The translations under genes and the position numbers were made by a program. Below the pieces are notes generated by a model that saw nothing but the letters and a program-made list of their open reading frames with translations, was not told the DNA's origin and did not search any database. Positions 42,261-53,795 of a stretch of 64,000 bases of DNA are shown piece by piece. Every line of letters begins with the position of its first letter. Position 1 is the stretch's first letter. The DNA is taken from assembly GCA_937872175.1 (NCBI GenBank), contig CALMPI010000002.1:62001-126000 (forward strand), read 5' to 3'. The stretch is from an uncultured Flavobacteriales bacterium. Lineage in GTDB: Bacteria; Bacteroidota; Bacteroidia; Flavobacteriales_F; PHOS-HE28.

Positions 42261-45200
42261 GTGCTCAGGAACATCCGTGCGACACTCCTTGCCCTGCTCG
42301 CCCTTTCGGCGACCCCTGTCGCGTACGGCCAGTTCTACAACGGGGCCCAGCAGGAGTTCGGGAAGAACCGCATCCAGCACGAGGAGTTCCTGTGGCAGTA
42401 CTACCGCTTCGACCGGTTGGAGACCTACTTCTACAAGGGAGGCCGTGATCTGGCGCGGTACGTGGCCCTCAGTGGCCACAAGCACCTGAAGGACCTCGAG
42501 AAGCAGCTCGACATCGCCCTCGACGAACGCGTGCAGTTCGTGGTGTACAACTCGCTGTCCGACTTCCGCCAGAGCAACATCGGGATCACCGGCGATGAGC
42601 AGTACAACATCGGCGGGGTCACCCGCATCGTGGGCACCAAGGTCTTCGTGTACTTCGAGGGCGACCACGCGCGGCTCGATCAGCAGGTGCGAAGCGGGGT
42701 GGCCCAGGTGATGCTGGACCAGATGATGTTCGGGGGGAACTGGCGCGAGGTGCTGAAGAACAGCACGCTGATGAACCTGCCCGAGTGGTACACCAAGGGG
42801 CTGGTGGCCCATGTGGCCGGGCCCATGGACGCGATGCAGGCCAGCCGCCTGCGCGATGGCATCCTCGCGGGCCGCTTCGACCGCTTCAACCGGCTGGAAG
42901 GGGAGGACGCGGTGCTCATGGGCCAGGCGATCTGGTCCTATGTGGCCGATGTGTACGGTCAGAGCGTCATCCCCAACATCCTGTACATGACCCGGGTGAG
43001 CCGCAACGTGGAGAGCGGGTTCATGTACGTGCTCGGCGTGCCCTTGAAGAACCTCGCCACGGATTGCCTGGGCCATTACAAGGAGCGCTTCGCCAAAGAG
43101 GAGCAGCTGCGTGAGGCGGTCACCCTGGACGAGCTGCCCATCCGCCATCGCAAACGCAGCACCTGGTCACAGTTCAAGCTGAGCCCCAACGGCCGCTACG
43201 CCGCCTGGGTCACCAATGAACTGGGCCAGTACAAGGTCTTCATCCGGGACCTTTCCGAGCAGCGCACCTGGCGGATCGCCAAGGGTGAGAAGAAGCTGAA
43301 CCGCATCGTGGACCGCAGCTATCCGGTGCTGGCCTGGCACCCCGGAAGCCGGGCCCTCAGCTACGCCGTGGAACGCAAGGGTGAGCTCTACCTGAAGACC
43401 TACACCCTGGACGATCGCAAGACCAGCGTTCGGCCGGTGTTCATGTTGGAGAAGCTGCTCTCCATGGCCTACTCGCCCGATGGCCAGAACATGGTGTTCA
43501 GCGCCGTTCGGGAAGGCCGCACCGACCTCTACCTGTATTACCTCATCGGCAACCGGCAGGAGCAGCTCACCAGCGATCAGTTCGACGACCTGGAGCCGTC
43601 GTTCACGCTGGACGGCGAGGGCATCCTGTTCGCCAGCGACCGCACGGACGACACCCTGCGTAGCCAGCCGGCCAACGCCGAGGTGGCCCTGGTGAACGGG
43701 CACAAGGACATCTTCCTGTACGACCTGGCCGGCCGCTCCGCTCTCCTGCGCCGCCTCACCAGCACCTCGTATGCCGACGAATCGGCCCCGATGCCGCTGG
43801 ACAGCGTGGCGTTCACCTACCTGGGTGATGCGTCAGGCCTGCGGGACCGGTACAGGGTGCGCTATGACAGTGTGGTGAGCCATGTGGACACCACCATCCA
43901 CTACCGCTATTTCGCCGTGAACGAGCGGATCACCAGGGGGCGTCGCTCGGTGCTGGAGCACGATGTGCACGCCCGGAACGGGCGCCTCGCGGAACTGGTG
44001 TTCGAGAACGGTCGCTATCATCTGCGCATGGGCCGCACCGCTCCTGCCGGCGCAGGTGTCGGCGACGCTTCGCCCAGCGGCCCAGGCCCCGACCGCCGCG
44101 AACCACTCGGTGAGCAGAACGACCCCCTCGACCAGGTGGTGAAGGTGGCTCCCCGTGTGCCCCGGCCCGCAGGCGAAGTGGTGAACGTGGACAATTATCA
44201 GTTCAGCGACGAGAACGCACCACCGCCTGACCGGCCCATGGAGGCACCACCTCCCACCTTGGCGACCGTCCCGTCCGCCGCTGCGCCCGGCGACACCCTC
44301 GCCGACCGTCCCCTGGTCTTCCCCGAGCAGCGCAACTACCATGTGAACTTCGCCACCGACGCGGTGCTCACCCAGGTGGATAACAGCTACAACGCCGCCT
44401 TCTATCAGCCCTTCACCGGCGCCCAGAACCTGAACCCCGGTCTCAGCGGCATGATCCAGATGGGCATCAGCGACCTGTTCGAGGACCACAAGATCATCGG
44501 CGGCTTCCGCCTTGCGCTGGACCTCAACAACAACGACTACTTCCTCACCTACATCAACCTGAAACGACGGCTGGACAAGCGGTTCACCGTGCAGCGCCAG
44601 ACCCTGCAGGGCGTATCCCGCTTCGGTGTGGTGAAGGTGCAGACCCACCTGGCCAACTATCAGGTGAGCTGGCCCTTCAGTGAGCTGGCGAGCGTGCGCG
44701 CCTCCCTTCTGTACCGGCACGACCGATACGTGCTGCAGAGCACCGACCTGCTCAGCCTGCAGGAGCCCAACTTCTACGACCAGATGGCCGGCGGCAAACT
44801 GGAATACGTCTATGACAGTTCGGTGCCGCGCGGGCTCAACCTCTACACCGGCTGGAAGTTCAAGGTCTTTGGCGAGTACTACATCCAGCCGGACGAGGGC
44901 AACAGCGACATGCAGGTGCTCGGCCTGGACGCCCGCCATTCCCTGCGGATCCACCGTGATCTGGTGCTGGTGAACCGCCTTGCGGGCGCCACCAGCCTGG
45001 GCAGCCGCCGCATCATCCATTTCCTGGGCGGGGTGGACAACTGGCTCTTCCCCCGGGTGGACAACAGCATCCCCATCGACTTCGACCAGAACTACTTCTA
45101 CCAGAGCAACGCCACACCGATGCGGGGCTTCTACTTCAATGCGCGCAACGGCACCTCCTTCGGTGTGCTGAACACCGAGCTGCGCTGGCCGATCTTCCGC

Positions 45201-45512
45201 TACCTCGTCAACCGGCCCATGCGGTCCGACTTCCTGCAGAACTTCCAGATCGTGGCGTTCGGTGATGTGGGTGTCGCCTGGACCGGGCCCGATCCCTACA
45301 GTGAGGAGAACACCTTCAACCAGCAGGTCATCAACAGCAATCCGCTGCTCATCACCATCAAGAACCAGCGTGAGCCCATCGTGGGCAGCTACGGGGCCGG
45401 CCTCCGCGCGCGCCTCCTCGGCTACTTCGTGCGCGCCGACTGGGCCTGGGGGGTGGACGATGGCCGCGTGCTCGACCCCGTGTTCCACCTCTCCCTCAGC
45501 CTCGACATCTGA
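42261..45512 (+). CDS. TolB-like propeller protein with Omp85-like C-terminal barrel
   Basis: A 1083-residue outer-membrane protein starting at GTG. A signal peptide (LALLALSATPVAYGQ) is followed by a peptidase-MA-like domain (about residues 25-280) containing NLPEWYTKGLVAHVAG, but without a visible HExxH, so it is probably inactive. A WD40/TolB-like propeller follows (about 290-560; ISPNGRYAAW-type repeats such as SPNGRYAAWVTN and SPDGQNMVFSA). A proline-rich linker leads to a C-terminal barrel (about 690-1083) with PMRGFYFNARNGT, matching the (V/I/M)RGF/Y loop-6 motif of Omp85 proteins. It might fold or secrete surface proteins; role inferred. The TSUP gene starts 3 nt later. Confidence 0.8.
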   Translation: MLRNIRATLLALLALSATPVAYGQFYNGAQQEFGKNRIQHEEFLWQYYRFDRLETYFYKGGRDLARYVALSGHKHLKDLEKQLDIALDERVQFVVYNSLSDFRQSNIGITGDEQYNIGGVTRIVGTKVFVYFEGDHARLDQQVRSGVAQVMLDQMMFGGNWREVLKNSTLMNLPEWYTKGLVAHVAGPMDAMQASRLRDGILAGRFDRFNRLEGEDAVLMGQAIWSYVADVYGQSVIPNILYMTRVSRNVESGFMYVLGVPLKNLATDCLGHYKERFAKEEQLREAVTLDELPIRHRKRSTWSQFKLSPNGRYAAWVTNELGQYKVFIRDLSEQRTWRIAKGEKKLNRIVDRSYPVLAWHPGSRALSYAVERKGELYLKTYTLDDRKTSVRPVFMLEKLLSMAYSPDGQNMVFSAVREGRTDLYLYYLIGNRQEQLTSDQFDDLEPSFTLDGEGILFASDRTDDTLRSQPANAEVALVNGHKDIFLYDLAGRSALLRRLTSTSYADESAPMPLDSVAFTYLGDASGLRDRYRVRYDSVVSHVDTTIHYRYFAVNERITRGRRSVLEHDVHARNGRLAELVFENGRYHLRMGRTAPAGAGVGDASPSGPGPDRREPLGEQNDPLDQVVKVAPRVPRPAGEVVNVDNYQFSDENAPPPDRPMEAPPPTLATVPSAAAPGDTLADRPLVFPEQRNYHVNFATDAVLTQVDNSYNAAFYQPFTGAQNLNPGLSGMIQMGISDLFEDHKIIGGFRLALDLNNNDYFLTYINLKRRLDKRFTVQRQTLQGVSRFGVVKVQTHLANYQVSWPFSELASVRASLLYRHDRYVLQSTDLLSLQEPNFYDQMAGGKLEYVYDSSVPRGLNLYTGWKFKVFGEYYIQPDEGNSDMQVLGLDARHSLRIHRDLVLVNRLAGATSLGSRRIIHFLGGVDNWLFPRVDNSIPIDFDQNYFYQSNATPMRGFYFNARNGTSFGVLNTELRWPIFRYLVNRPMRSDFLQNFQIVAFGDVGVAWTGPDPYSEENTFNQQVINSNPLLITIKNQREPIVGSYGAGLRARLLGYFVRADWAWGVDDGRVLDPVFHLSLSLDI

Positions 45513-45515
45513 GCC

Positions 45516-45884
45516 ATGTCCGCCACCGCTGTTGCGTTGCTCCTGCTCATCGGCCTGCTGGCCGGACTGCTGAGCGGCTTCGTCGGCGTGGGCGGCGGCA
45601 TCATCATGGTGCCAGCCCTCGTATGGCTCATGGGCTATGGCCAGCATCAGGCCCAGGGCACCAGCCTGGCGGTACTGGTATTGCCTGTGGTGGCCGTCGC
45701 CGCCTGGAATTACCACCGCGAGCACCCGCTCGACCTGCGGGCCGTGGCCATCATCGCCGGTGCCTTCGTGCTGGGCGGATACGTGGGCAGCCGCATGGCC
45801 CTCAGCATCCCAGCCGATGCGGTCAAGCGTGTGTTCGGCCTTGTGATGCTCGTGGTCGCCATCAAGCTGATCTTCGGCAAGTGA
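45516..45884 (+). CDS. Half-size TSUP (TauE/SafE) permease
   Basis: A 122-residue membrane protein equal to one half of a TauE/SafE permease: signature GLLSGFVGVGGGIIMVPALVWLMGY at residues 16-40 (quoted in part: GFVGVGGGIIMVPALV), then three further hydrophobic segments. Full members are about 250 residues with two such repeats, so this one would need to dimerise. It begins 3 nt after the large barrel gene and its TGA overlaps the GTG of the amidohydrolase by 4 nt. Substrate unknown. Confidence 0.85.
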   Translation: MSATAVALLLLIGLLAGLLSGFVGVGGGIIMVPALVWLMGYGQHQAQGTSLAVLVLPVVAVAAWNYHREHPLDLRAVAIIAGAFVLGGYVGSRMALSIPADAVKRVFGLVMLVVAIKLIFGK

Positions 45885-47089
45885 TCGCGCGCATCCGGAA
45901 GGAACTGGAGGCCCTGGGGGACCGGCCCGTGCAGTGGCGCCGCTGGATGCATCAGCACCCCGAGCTGTCCTTCCACGAGGAGGGCACTGCTGCTCACGTG
46001 GCCTCCGTGCTCCGCGAGGAGGGCATCCCTGTGCGCGAGGGGCTCGCCCGGCATCCGGACCGGTCCGGCGGCACGGGCCTCATCGCGCTCGTCACCGGGT
46101 CCCGCTCCCCGTCCGACCGCTGTTTCGCCCTGCGCGCCGACATGGATGCACTGCCGATCCAGGAGGTGGGCAAAGCCGGCTATTGTTCGCTCAACCCGGG
46201 CGTGATGCATGCCTGCGGCCATGACGCGCACACCGCCATGGTGCTTGCAGCCGGCATCGCCCTGCACCGCATGCGCGAGGCTTGGAGCGGCACGGTGATG
46301 CTGGTGTTCCAGCCCGGCGAGGAGAAGGAACCCGGCGGGGCGAGCCTCTTCGTGAAGGAGGGTGCGCTGACCGATCCCCCCCCATCGGGCATCCTGGGCC
46401 AGCATGTCACCCCGGAACTGGCCTCGGGCAAGCTCGGTTTCCGCAGCGGTCCCTTCATGGCCGCCGCCGACGAGCTCTACCTCATCGTGCGCGGGCGTGG
46501 GGGCCATGCCTCCAAGCGCGCCGAGCTCGTGGACCCGATCCTCATCGCCTCGCGGATGCTGCCCGTGCTGTACGAGGCCGCCGAACGCGCGAAGCCTTCG
46601 GGCGAGCCCATGGTGATGAGCTTCGGTCGATTCATCGCCCACGGCGCCACCAACATCGTTCCGGATGAGGCGCGCCTCGATGGCACCCTTCGCACCTTCA
46701 ACGAGGACCTGCGCGCCCTGCTCCATGACCTGCTGCCGCGCGTGTGCGCGGGCGTGGCACAGGACATGGGCGGTGAGGCGGAGCTGCGGATCGTGAAGGG
46801 TTCGCCGGTGGTGAAGAACGACCCCGCGCTCACCGCCCGCATGCGCCGCGTGGCCGAGGACCTGGTGGGTGCGGAGAACGTGGTGGACATGGACATCCGC
46901 ATGGGCGCCGAGGACTTCGCCTACTACACGCACGTGATGCCGGGCTGCTTCTTCCGCCTGGGTACCGGCAACCCCGCGAAGCCCGGCACGCAGAGCGGCC
47001 TGCACACCGCCGCCTTCGACATCGATGAGGATGCGCTGCCGATCGGTGCGGCGATGATGATGGCGGGGGCGCTGAACGAGCTGCAATGA
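45881..47089 (+). CDS. M20-family amidohydrolase (aminoacylase-like)
   Basis: A 402-residue metallopeptidase-family hydrolase starting at GTG, overlapping the TSUP stop (GTGA). Metal and catalytic motifs: RWMHQHPELSFHE, RADMDALPI, HACGHDAH (Cys112, His114), FQPGEEKEPGG (Glu147, Glu148) and MGAEDFAYY. GRGGHASKR is the dimerisation-domain signature. It belongs to the IAA-amino-acid hydrolase / N-acyl-amino-acid aminohydrolase branch, which removes acyl groups from amino acids. The actual substrate cannot be told. The following lipoprotein gene overlaps by 4 nt. Confidence 0.93.
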   Translation: MIARIRKELEALGDRPVQWRRWMHQHPELSFHEEGTAAHVASVLREEGIPVREGLARHPDRSGGTGLIALVTGSRSPSDRCFALRADMDALPIQEVGKAGYCSLNPGVMHACGHDAHTAMVLAAGIALHRMREAWSGTVMLVFQPGEEKEPGGASLFVKEGALTDPPPSGILGQHVTPELASGKLGFRSGPFMAAADELYLIVRGRGGHASKRAELVDPILIASRMLPVLYEAAERAKPSGEPMVMSFGRFIAHGATNIVPDEARLDGTLRTFNEDLRALLHDLLPRVCAGVAQDMGGEAELRIVKGSPVVKNDPALTARMRRVAEDLVGAENVVDMDIRMGAEDFAYYTHVMPGCFFRLGTGNPAKPGTQSGLHTAAFDIDEDALPIGAAMMMAGALNELQ

Positions 47090-47657
47090 CCCGTTTGTTC
47101 ATGCAGATCGTGAACGCTGCTCGTGCCCTGCCGGCCATGGTGCTCCTGTTCGGTGCGGTCATCCTGGCCGGATGTGGGAACCAGAACGTTCCTGATGGAC
47201 CGCCACCCATGGCCGTCGACACCACCGGATCATGGCCCACTCCCGAGATCGAGGAGGAAGCTGCGGCGCGAGAGGCTGACACGGTCCGCACCGATACGGT
47301 ACTGAGCTTGTTCAACGAGCGTCATGTGCTGACCATTACGGGGGGGGCCTCGGTGGGTCGAACTTCGACCGCGTGTTCCGTATCCAGCTCACCAGTACGC
47401 GTGGTCTGGTGATCGATACGCTGCTGACGAAGAACTCCTTCGCGGACAGCCTGGACGCGGACTTCCTCGAGCGTGCCGGACTCTATGCGCTGGACTTTGA
47501 CTTCGTACGCTCCCGAAGCCTCTACTTCAACGCGTTCACTGGAGTGGATGAGACGGATCACGTACAGCTGATCGACCTCTTCCTCACCTATGCGGGCCCG
47601 GAGAAGGGACGCTTGATCTATTGGACCAGACCAGAGGAGACCGACGAGACCGAGTGA
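47086..47657 (+). pseudogene. Lipoprotein gene broken by a frameshift at a G8 tract
   Basis: Reading from 47086 gives a lipoprotein signal (VLLFGAVILAGC) and an acidic segment up to VLTITGG. The frame then enters an 8-G run (47340-47347) and continues as unlikely sequence to a stop at 47410-47412. In another frame, sequence starting just after the G run (GGSNFDRVFRIQLTSTRG...) continues to 47657 and looks like a normal protein end. Adding one G to the run would join the two into a protein of about 190 residues. It could be a sequencing deletion, a real pseudogene, or a phase-variable gene. No family recognised. It is translationally coupled to the M20 gene by a 4-nt overlap. Confidence 0.7.
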
Positions 47658-47679
47658 GCGGCACGAGGGCTCGCGGTCA

Positions 47680-48015
47680 TCAGCGTTGCACGATATCGTC
47701 CAGCTCGATCACCGGCCTTCCGTTCTTCTCGTGCACGGTCATCTCCACCTGGTGCGTGGAGCGTCCGCCGGCGGTGTAGAGGTCCACATGTACCGAGAAC
47801 GCACCGGGCCAGTTGCGGACGGCGACCGCTTTCAGGTTGTTCCACACGGTCGGGGGCGGCATCACCAACGGTGCGCCGATCTCCTCCACCGCGTCCGCCA
47901 TCGCATCGGCTGAGAGCCGCACGCCATCGGTCGCCTCCTCGAGGTCCACGAAGCGCCGCTCCACCAGCAGCTTCATCACGTGCTTCGCGACGAGGGTGAG
48001 GTCGTTGGGATCCAT
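47680..48015 (-). CDS. Small unrecognised cytoplasmic protein
   Basis: A 111-residue protein without signal peptide or membrane segments. The N-terminal half is helical and acidic (ERRFVDLEEATDGVRLSADAMADAVEE), the C-terminal half strand-like (FSVHVDLYTAGGRSTHQVEMTVHEKNGRPVIELDDI). The layout resembles small alpha+beta domains seen in immunity or stress proteins, but I do not recognise the family. It is separated from recQ by a palindrome and probably shares its direction of transcription. Confidence 0.65.
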   Translation of the reverse strand: MDPNDLTLVAKHVMKLLVERRFVDLEEATDGVRLSADAMADAVEEIGAPLVMPPPTVWNNLKAVAVRNWPGAFSVHVDLYTAGGRSTHQVEMTVHEKNGRPVIELDDIVQR

Positions 48016-48040
48016 GGCTGAGCGTGGTGATCTGCGCTGG

Positions 48041-48061
48041 GAACAGGCTGGAAGCCTGTTC
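48041..48061. repeat. Perfect 9-bp palindrome after recQ
   Basis: GAACAGGCT-GGA-AGCCTGTTC, beginning 4 nt beyond the recQ stop codon on the minus strand. There is no U-tract, so it looks more like a dispersed palindromic unit or 3'-end stabiliser than an intrinsic terminator. Confidence 0.7.
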
Positions 48062-48065
48062 GACC

Positions 48066-50246
<2,181 letters not shown>

Positions 50247-50424
50247 CACGGTATGCGTACGCTTCTATGGCCGGGTTCCGGCGCTCTCTAAGGTATGGCA
50301 ACTTTCCGGATCCCGCGCTGCAGGTCCGCGGCGTGCCGCTTCAACGCGGGACCGGGGTCCCCTGTTGCCCGTCCGGCTGTTGAAGGATCGCCGCGCCTCC
50401 GCGAAGTCCCCTCACCCCCCCGGC

Positions 50425-50432
50425 TATCTTTG
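50425..50432 (+). promoter_or_regulatory. -7 promoter element of tatC
   Basis: TATCTTTG, a full consensus match 29 nt before the GTG start. It lies in the 215-nt divergent gap between recQ and tatC, in which I see no other feature. Confidence 0.6.
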
Positions 50433-50461
50433 GCCCTTCGTCGAAAAGGCGTCGAAGGACC

Positions 50462-51295
50462 GTGGCCGACAAGGAAATGACCTTCCTGGAGCACCTGGAG
50501 GAGCTCCGGTGGACGCTGATGCGCAGCGCCGCGGTGATCCTCGCGGCCATGCTCGTGGCCTTCTTCTGGAAGGAACTGGTGTTCGACACGATCATCCTGG
50601 CCCCGCGCGACCCCGGGTTCATCACCTACCGCGCCCTCTGCGCGCTCAGTCAACGGCTCGGGCTCGGTGAGTCCCTCTGCATCCGCGACCTGGGCTTCGA
50701 GCTGCAGAACATCAGCATGAGCGGCCAGTTCCTCACCCACCTGAAGGTGAGCTTCGTGGCCGGTCTGGTGGCCGCTTCGCCCTACGTGCTCTGGGAGGTG
50801 TGGCGGTTCATCGCTCCGGGCCTCAACGACCGTGAGCGCCGCGCGGCCCGCACCGCCATGGTCTTCGCCGGACTGCTCTTTCTGCTCGGGGTGGTCTTCG
50901 GGTACTACGTCATCGCCCCCATGAGCATCCAGTTCCTCGGGAGCTACAAGGTGAGCGAGGCCGTGCGCAACACCATCGCGCTGGACAGCTTCATCGGCAC
51001 CATGACCTCCGTACCGCTGTGGACCGGGGTCATGTTCCAGCTGCCCCTGGCCGTTCTGGTGCTGGCCCGCCTGGGACTCATGAGCGCCAGCATCATGCGC
51101 ACATACCGCCGGCACGCCTTTGTGGGCATCCTGGTCGTGGCCGCGGTGATCACTCCGCCGGACGTCACGAGCCAGGCGCTCGTGAGCCTGCCGCTGTTGC
51201 TGCTCTACGAGGTGAGCATCCTGCTCGCCGCCCGGGTCGAACGCCAGGCGCTGGCCGCCGAAAAGGCCCGAACCCCCATCGCCCAAGCGCGTTGA
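50462..51295 (+). CDS. tatC: Twin-arginine translocase subunit TatC
   Basis: A 277-residue six-helix TatC that recognises twin-arginine signals. It opens with the family motif MTFLEHLEELRWTLMRSA and contains FVAGLVAASPYVLWEVWRFIAPGL (residues 98-121; core PYVLWEVWRFIAPGL) and GVVFGYYVIAP. It would export the SoxB-like and possibly YgiD-like Tat substrates of this window. GTG start at 50462 gives MADKEMTFLEHL. The DUF5686 gene starts 1 nt after its stop, so tatC, DUF5686 and lptB form an envelope-biogenesis operon. Confidence 0.96.
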   Translation: MADKEMTFLEHLEELRWTLMRSAAVILAAMLVAFFWKELVFDTIILAPRDPGFITYRALCALSQRLGLGESLCIRDLGFELQNISMSGQFLTHLKVSFVAGLVAASPYVLWEVWRFIAPGLNDRERRAARTAMVFAGLLFLLGVVFGYYVIAPMSIQFLGSYKVSEAVRNTIALDSFIGTMTSVPLWTGVMFQLPLAVLVLARLGLMSASIMRTYRRHAFVGILVVAAVITPPDVTSQALVSLPLLLLYEVSILLAARVERQALAAEKARTPIAQAR

Positions 51296-51296
51296 G

Positions 51297-53795
51297 ATGC
51301 CCGTGAAGGCGCTCCATCACGCCCTGCGCCGGCTCCTCCGGACCGTTCCGCTCCTCCTCCTCCTCCTCGGCGCTGTGGAAGCGGACGCCCAGACCACCCG
51401 TGTCTCCGGCACCGTCACCGATGCACGATCGGGCGAGCCGCTGCCCTTCGTCAACGTGGGCTTCGTCAACAGCCGCGTGGCCACCACCACTGACATGGAC
51501 GGGCGGTATGCCCTGGACACCTATTACGCCACCGACTCGCTGCGGGCCAGCATGCTGGGCTACGCGGCACAGACCCGTGCGGTGCGCCGCGACAAGGACC
51601 AGCGCGTCGACTTCGCCCTGGCCGCCGGGACGGCCGAGCTCCAGGAGGTGACCATCCGACCCCAGCAGCGCAACCCCGCCTTCGAGATCCTGGACCGCGT
51701 GGTGGCGAACAAGCCCGCCAACAACCGCGAGAAGCTGGCCTACTACAGCCATGAGACCTACAACAAGGTGGAGTTCGACGTCAACAACCTCACCCGGCGC
51801 TTCGTGGAGAACAAACTGTGGAAGCCCTTCCGCTTCGTGTTCGACAACATGGACAGCACGGCCGCCAAGCCCTACCTGCCCATCTTCATCAGCGAGTCCC
51901 TCAGCGAGGTGCACTACCGCCAGCAGCCCCGTGCCAAGCGCGAGGTGATCCGCGCCACCAAGCAGAGCGGCATCCAGAACCAGAGCATCTCTCAGTTGAT
52001 GGGCGACATGTACCAGAACGTCAACATCTACGAGAACTTCCTGGTGCTCTTCGGCAAGAACTTCATCAGCCCCATCGCCGACGGGGGACGGCTCTTCTAC
52101 GACTACTACCTCACCGACAGCGCCTGGGTGGGCACCAACTGGTGCTACCGGCTCGAGTTCCATCCCAAGCGCAAGAACGAGCTCGCCTTTGATGGGGAGA
52201 TGTGGATCGCGGACACGGCCTACGCGGTGAAGCGCATCCAAGCGGGCTTCCCGGAGGCCATCAACCTCAACTTCGTCCAAGGCTTCTGGGTGGAGCAGCA
52301 GTACGAGCCCGTGAAGAACGAGGTGTGGATGCTCACCCGCGACGCGCTCGTGGTGGACCTGAGCATCTTCCGCCGCCGCACCAAGGGCTTCTATGGACGG
52401 CGCACAGCCACCTATCGCGATTTCACGATCAACGAGCCGGGCGACCCATCCTTCTACGAGGGGGCCGAACTGGTGCGGGTGAAGGAGGACAGCGCCACCC
52501 GCGAGCCCGACTTCTGGGAGGAACGCCGCCATGAGCCGCTGAACGACCGGGAAAGCACGATCTACGAGATGGTGGACACGATCCAGACCATCCCGCGGTT
52601 CCGCACGTTCGTGGACCTGGTGAACATGCTGGTCACCGGCTACTACCCGGTGGGCCCCTTGGAGTACGGCCCCTACTATACCTTCTACAGCTTCAACGAG
52701 GTGGAGGGCACCCGCCTGCGCGCCGGCCTGCGCACCAGCAACGACTGGAGCAGACGGACGGAGCTTGAGGGCTATGCCGCCTACGGGCTGCTGGACCGCT
52801 CCTTCAAGGGCATGGTGGGCGGCCAGACCTTCATCACCAAGCAGCCGCGCCAGCTCACCGGCCTCTACCTGCGCCACGACATCGAGCAGCTGGGCCAGAG
52901 CCAGAGCGCCTTCCGGTCGGACAATGTGCTCAGCAGCACGTTCCGCCGCAACCCCGCCAACAAGCTGACCCTGGTGGACGAGCTCCGCTTCTTTTATGAA
53001 CTGGAGCCCTTCACCGGCCTCAACCACCAGCTCACCATCCGCCACCGCAACCTCTTCCCCCGGGGCGACCTCCGCTACCTGCGGCCTTCCTTCGACGATG
53101 GCCTCACCTTCACCGAGGTCCCGAGCATCACCAGCCTCGAGGTGGCCCTCAACACGCGCTTCGCCTGGGGCGAGAAGTACGTGAGCGGCGAGTTCCGCCG
53201 GGTGAGCCTCGGCACCTTCAAACCGGTGCTGGAGTTCTACGGCGCCGTGGGTATCCCGGGGGTCTTTGGGAGCGAGTACGAGTACTACAAGACCATTGCA
53301 CGGATCGATCAGCGCGTGCAGCTCGGCGCCATCGGCTGGTCGCGCTACCGCCTGGAGGGTGGCCGCATCTGGGGTACGCTGCCCTATCCGCTGCTCATCC
53401 TGCACACCGGCAACGAGACCTTCTACTACTACGATGACGCCTTCAACACGATGAACTTCTTCGAGTTCATCAGCGACCGCTATGTGAGCCTGAAGCTCGA
53501 GCACCACTTCGAAGGCTTTTTCCTGAACAAGGTGCCCCTGTTGCGCAAGTTGAAACTGCGCGAGGTGGTGACCGGCAAGGCGGTGATCGGCGATCTGGAC
53601 GCCAAGCACAGCCAGGAGCTGCGGCTGCTGCCCGGCATGTACAGCCTGTACGACGGACCTTTCGTGGAGGCCAGCGCCGGGATCGAGAACATCCTGAACG
53701 TGCTCCGCATCGACGGCGTGTGGCGCCTCACCTATCAGGACCACCCCAACATCGGGCTCTTCGCCATACGTTTGAAGTTCCGCTTCGACTTCTGA
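51297..53795 (+). CDS. DUF5686 outer-membrane protein with carboxypeptidase-regulatory-like domain
   Basis: An 832-residue outer-membrane protein. A signal peptide ([14 protein letters not shown]) is followed by a CarboxypepD_reg-like domain at about residues 32-115 ([19 protein letters not shown]), as in TonB-dependent receptors. The long DUF5686 region then ends in a barrel whose last residues are LKFRFDF, a C-terminal Phe. No plug domain is visible, so it is not a typical TonB receptor. Function is unknown. Coupling to tatC upstream and lptB downstream (1-nt overlap, TGATG) suggests an envelope-assembly role. Confidence 0.88.
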   Translation: MPVKALHHALRRLLRTVPLLLLLLGAVEADAQTTRVSGTVTDARSGEPLPFVNVGFVNSRVATTTDMDGRYALDTYYATDSLRASMLGYAAQTRAVRRDKDQRVDFALAAGTAELQEVTIRPQQRNPAFEILDRVVANKPANNREKLAYYSHETYNKVEFDVNNLTRRFVENKLWKPFRFVFDNMDSTAAKPYLPIFISESLSEVHYRQQPRAKREVIRATKQSGIQNQSISQLMGDMYQNVNIYENFLVLFGKNFISPIADGGRLFYDYYLTDSAWVGTNWCYRLEFHPKRKNELAFDGEMWIADTAYAVKRIQAGFPEAINLNFVQGFWVEQQYEPVKNEVWMLTRDALVVDLSIFRRRTKGFYGRRTATYRDFTINEPGDPSFYEGAELVRVKEDSATREPDFWEERRHEPLNDRESTIYEMVDTIQTIPRFRTFVDLVNMLVTGYYPVGPLEYGPYYTFYSFNEVEGTRLRAGLRTSNDWSRRTELEGYAAYGLLDRSFKGMVGGQTFITKQPRQLTGLYLRHDIEQLGQSQSAFRSDNVLSSTFRRNPANKLTLVDELRFFYELEPFTGLNHQLTIRHRNLFPRGDLRYLRPSFDDGLTFTEVPSITSLEVALNTRFAWGEKYVSGEFRRVSLGTFKPVLEFYGAVGIPGVFGSEYEYYKTIARIDQRVQLGAIGWSRYRLEGGRIWGTLPYPLLILHTGNETFYYYDDAFNTMNFFEFISDRYVSLKLEHHFEGFFLNKVPLLRKLKLREVVTGKAVIGDLDAKHSQELRLLPGMYSLYDGPFVEASAGIENILNVLRIDGVWRLTYQDHPNIGLFAIRLKFRFDF

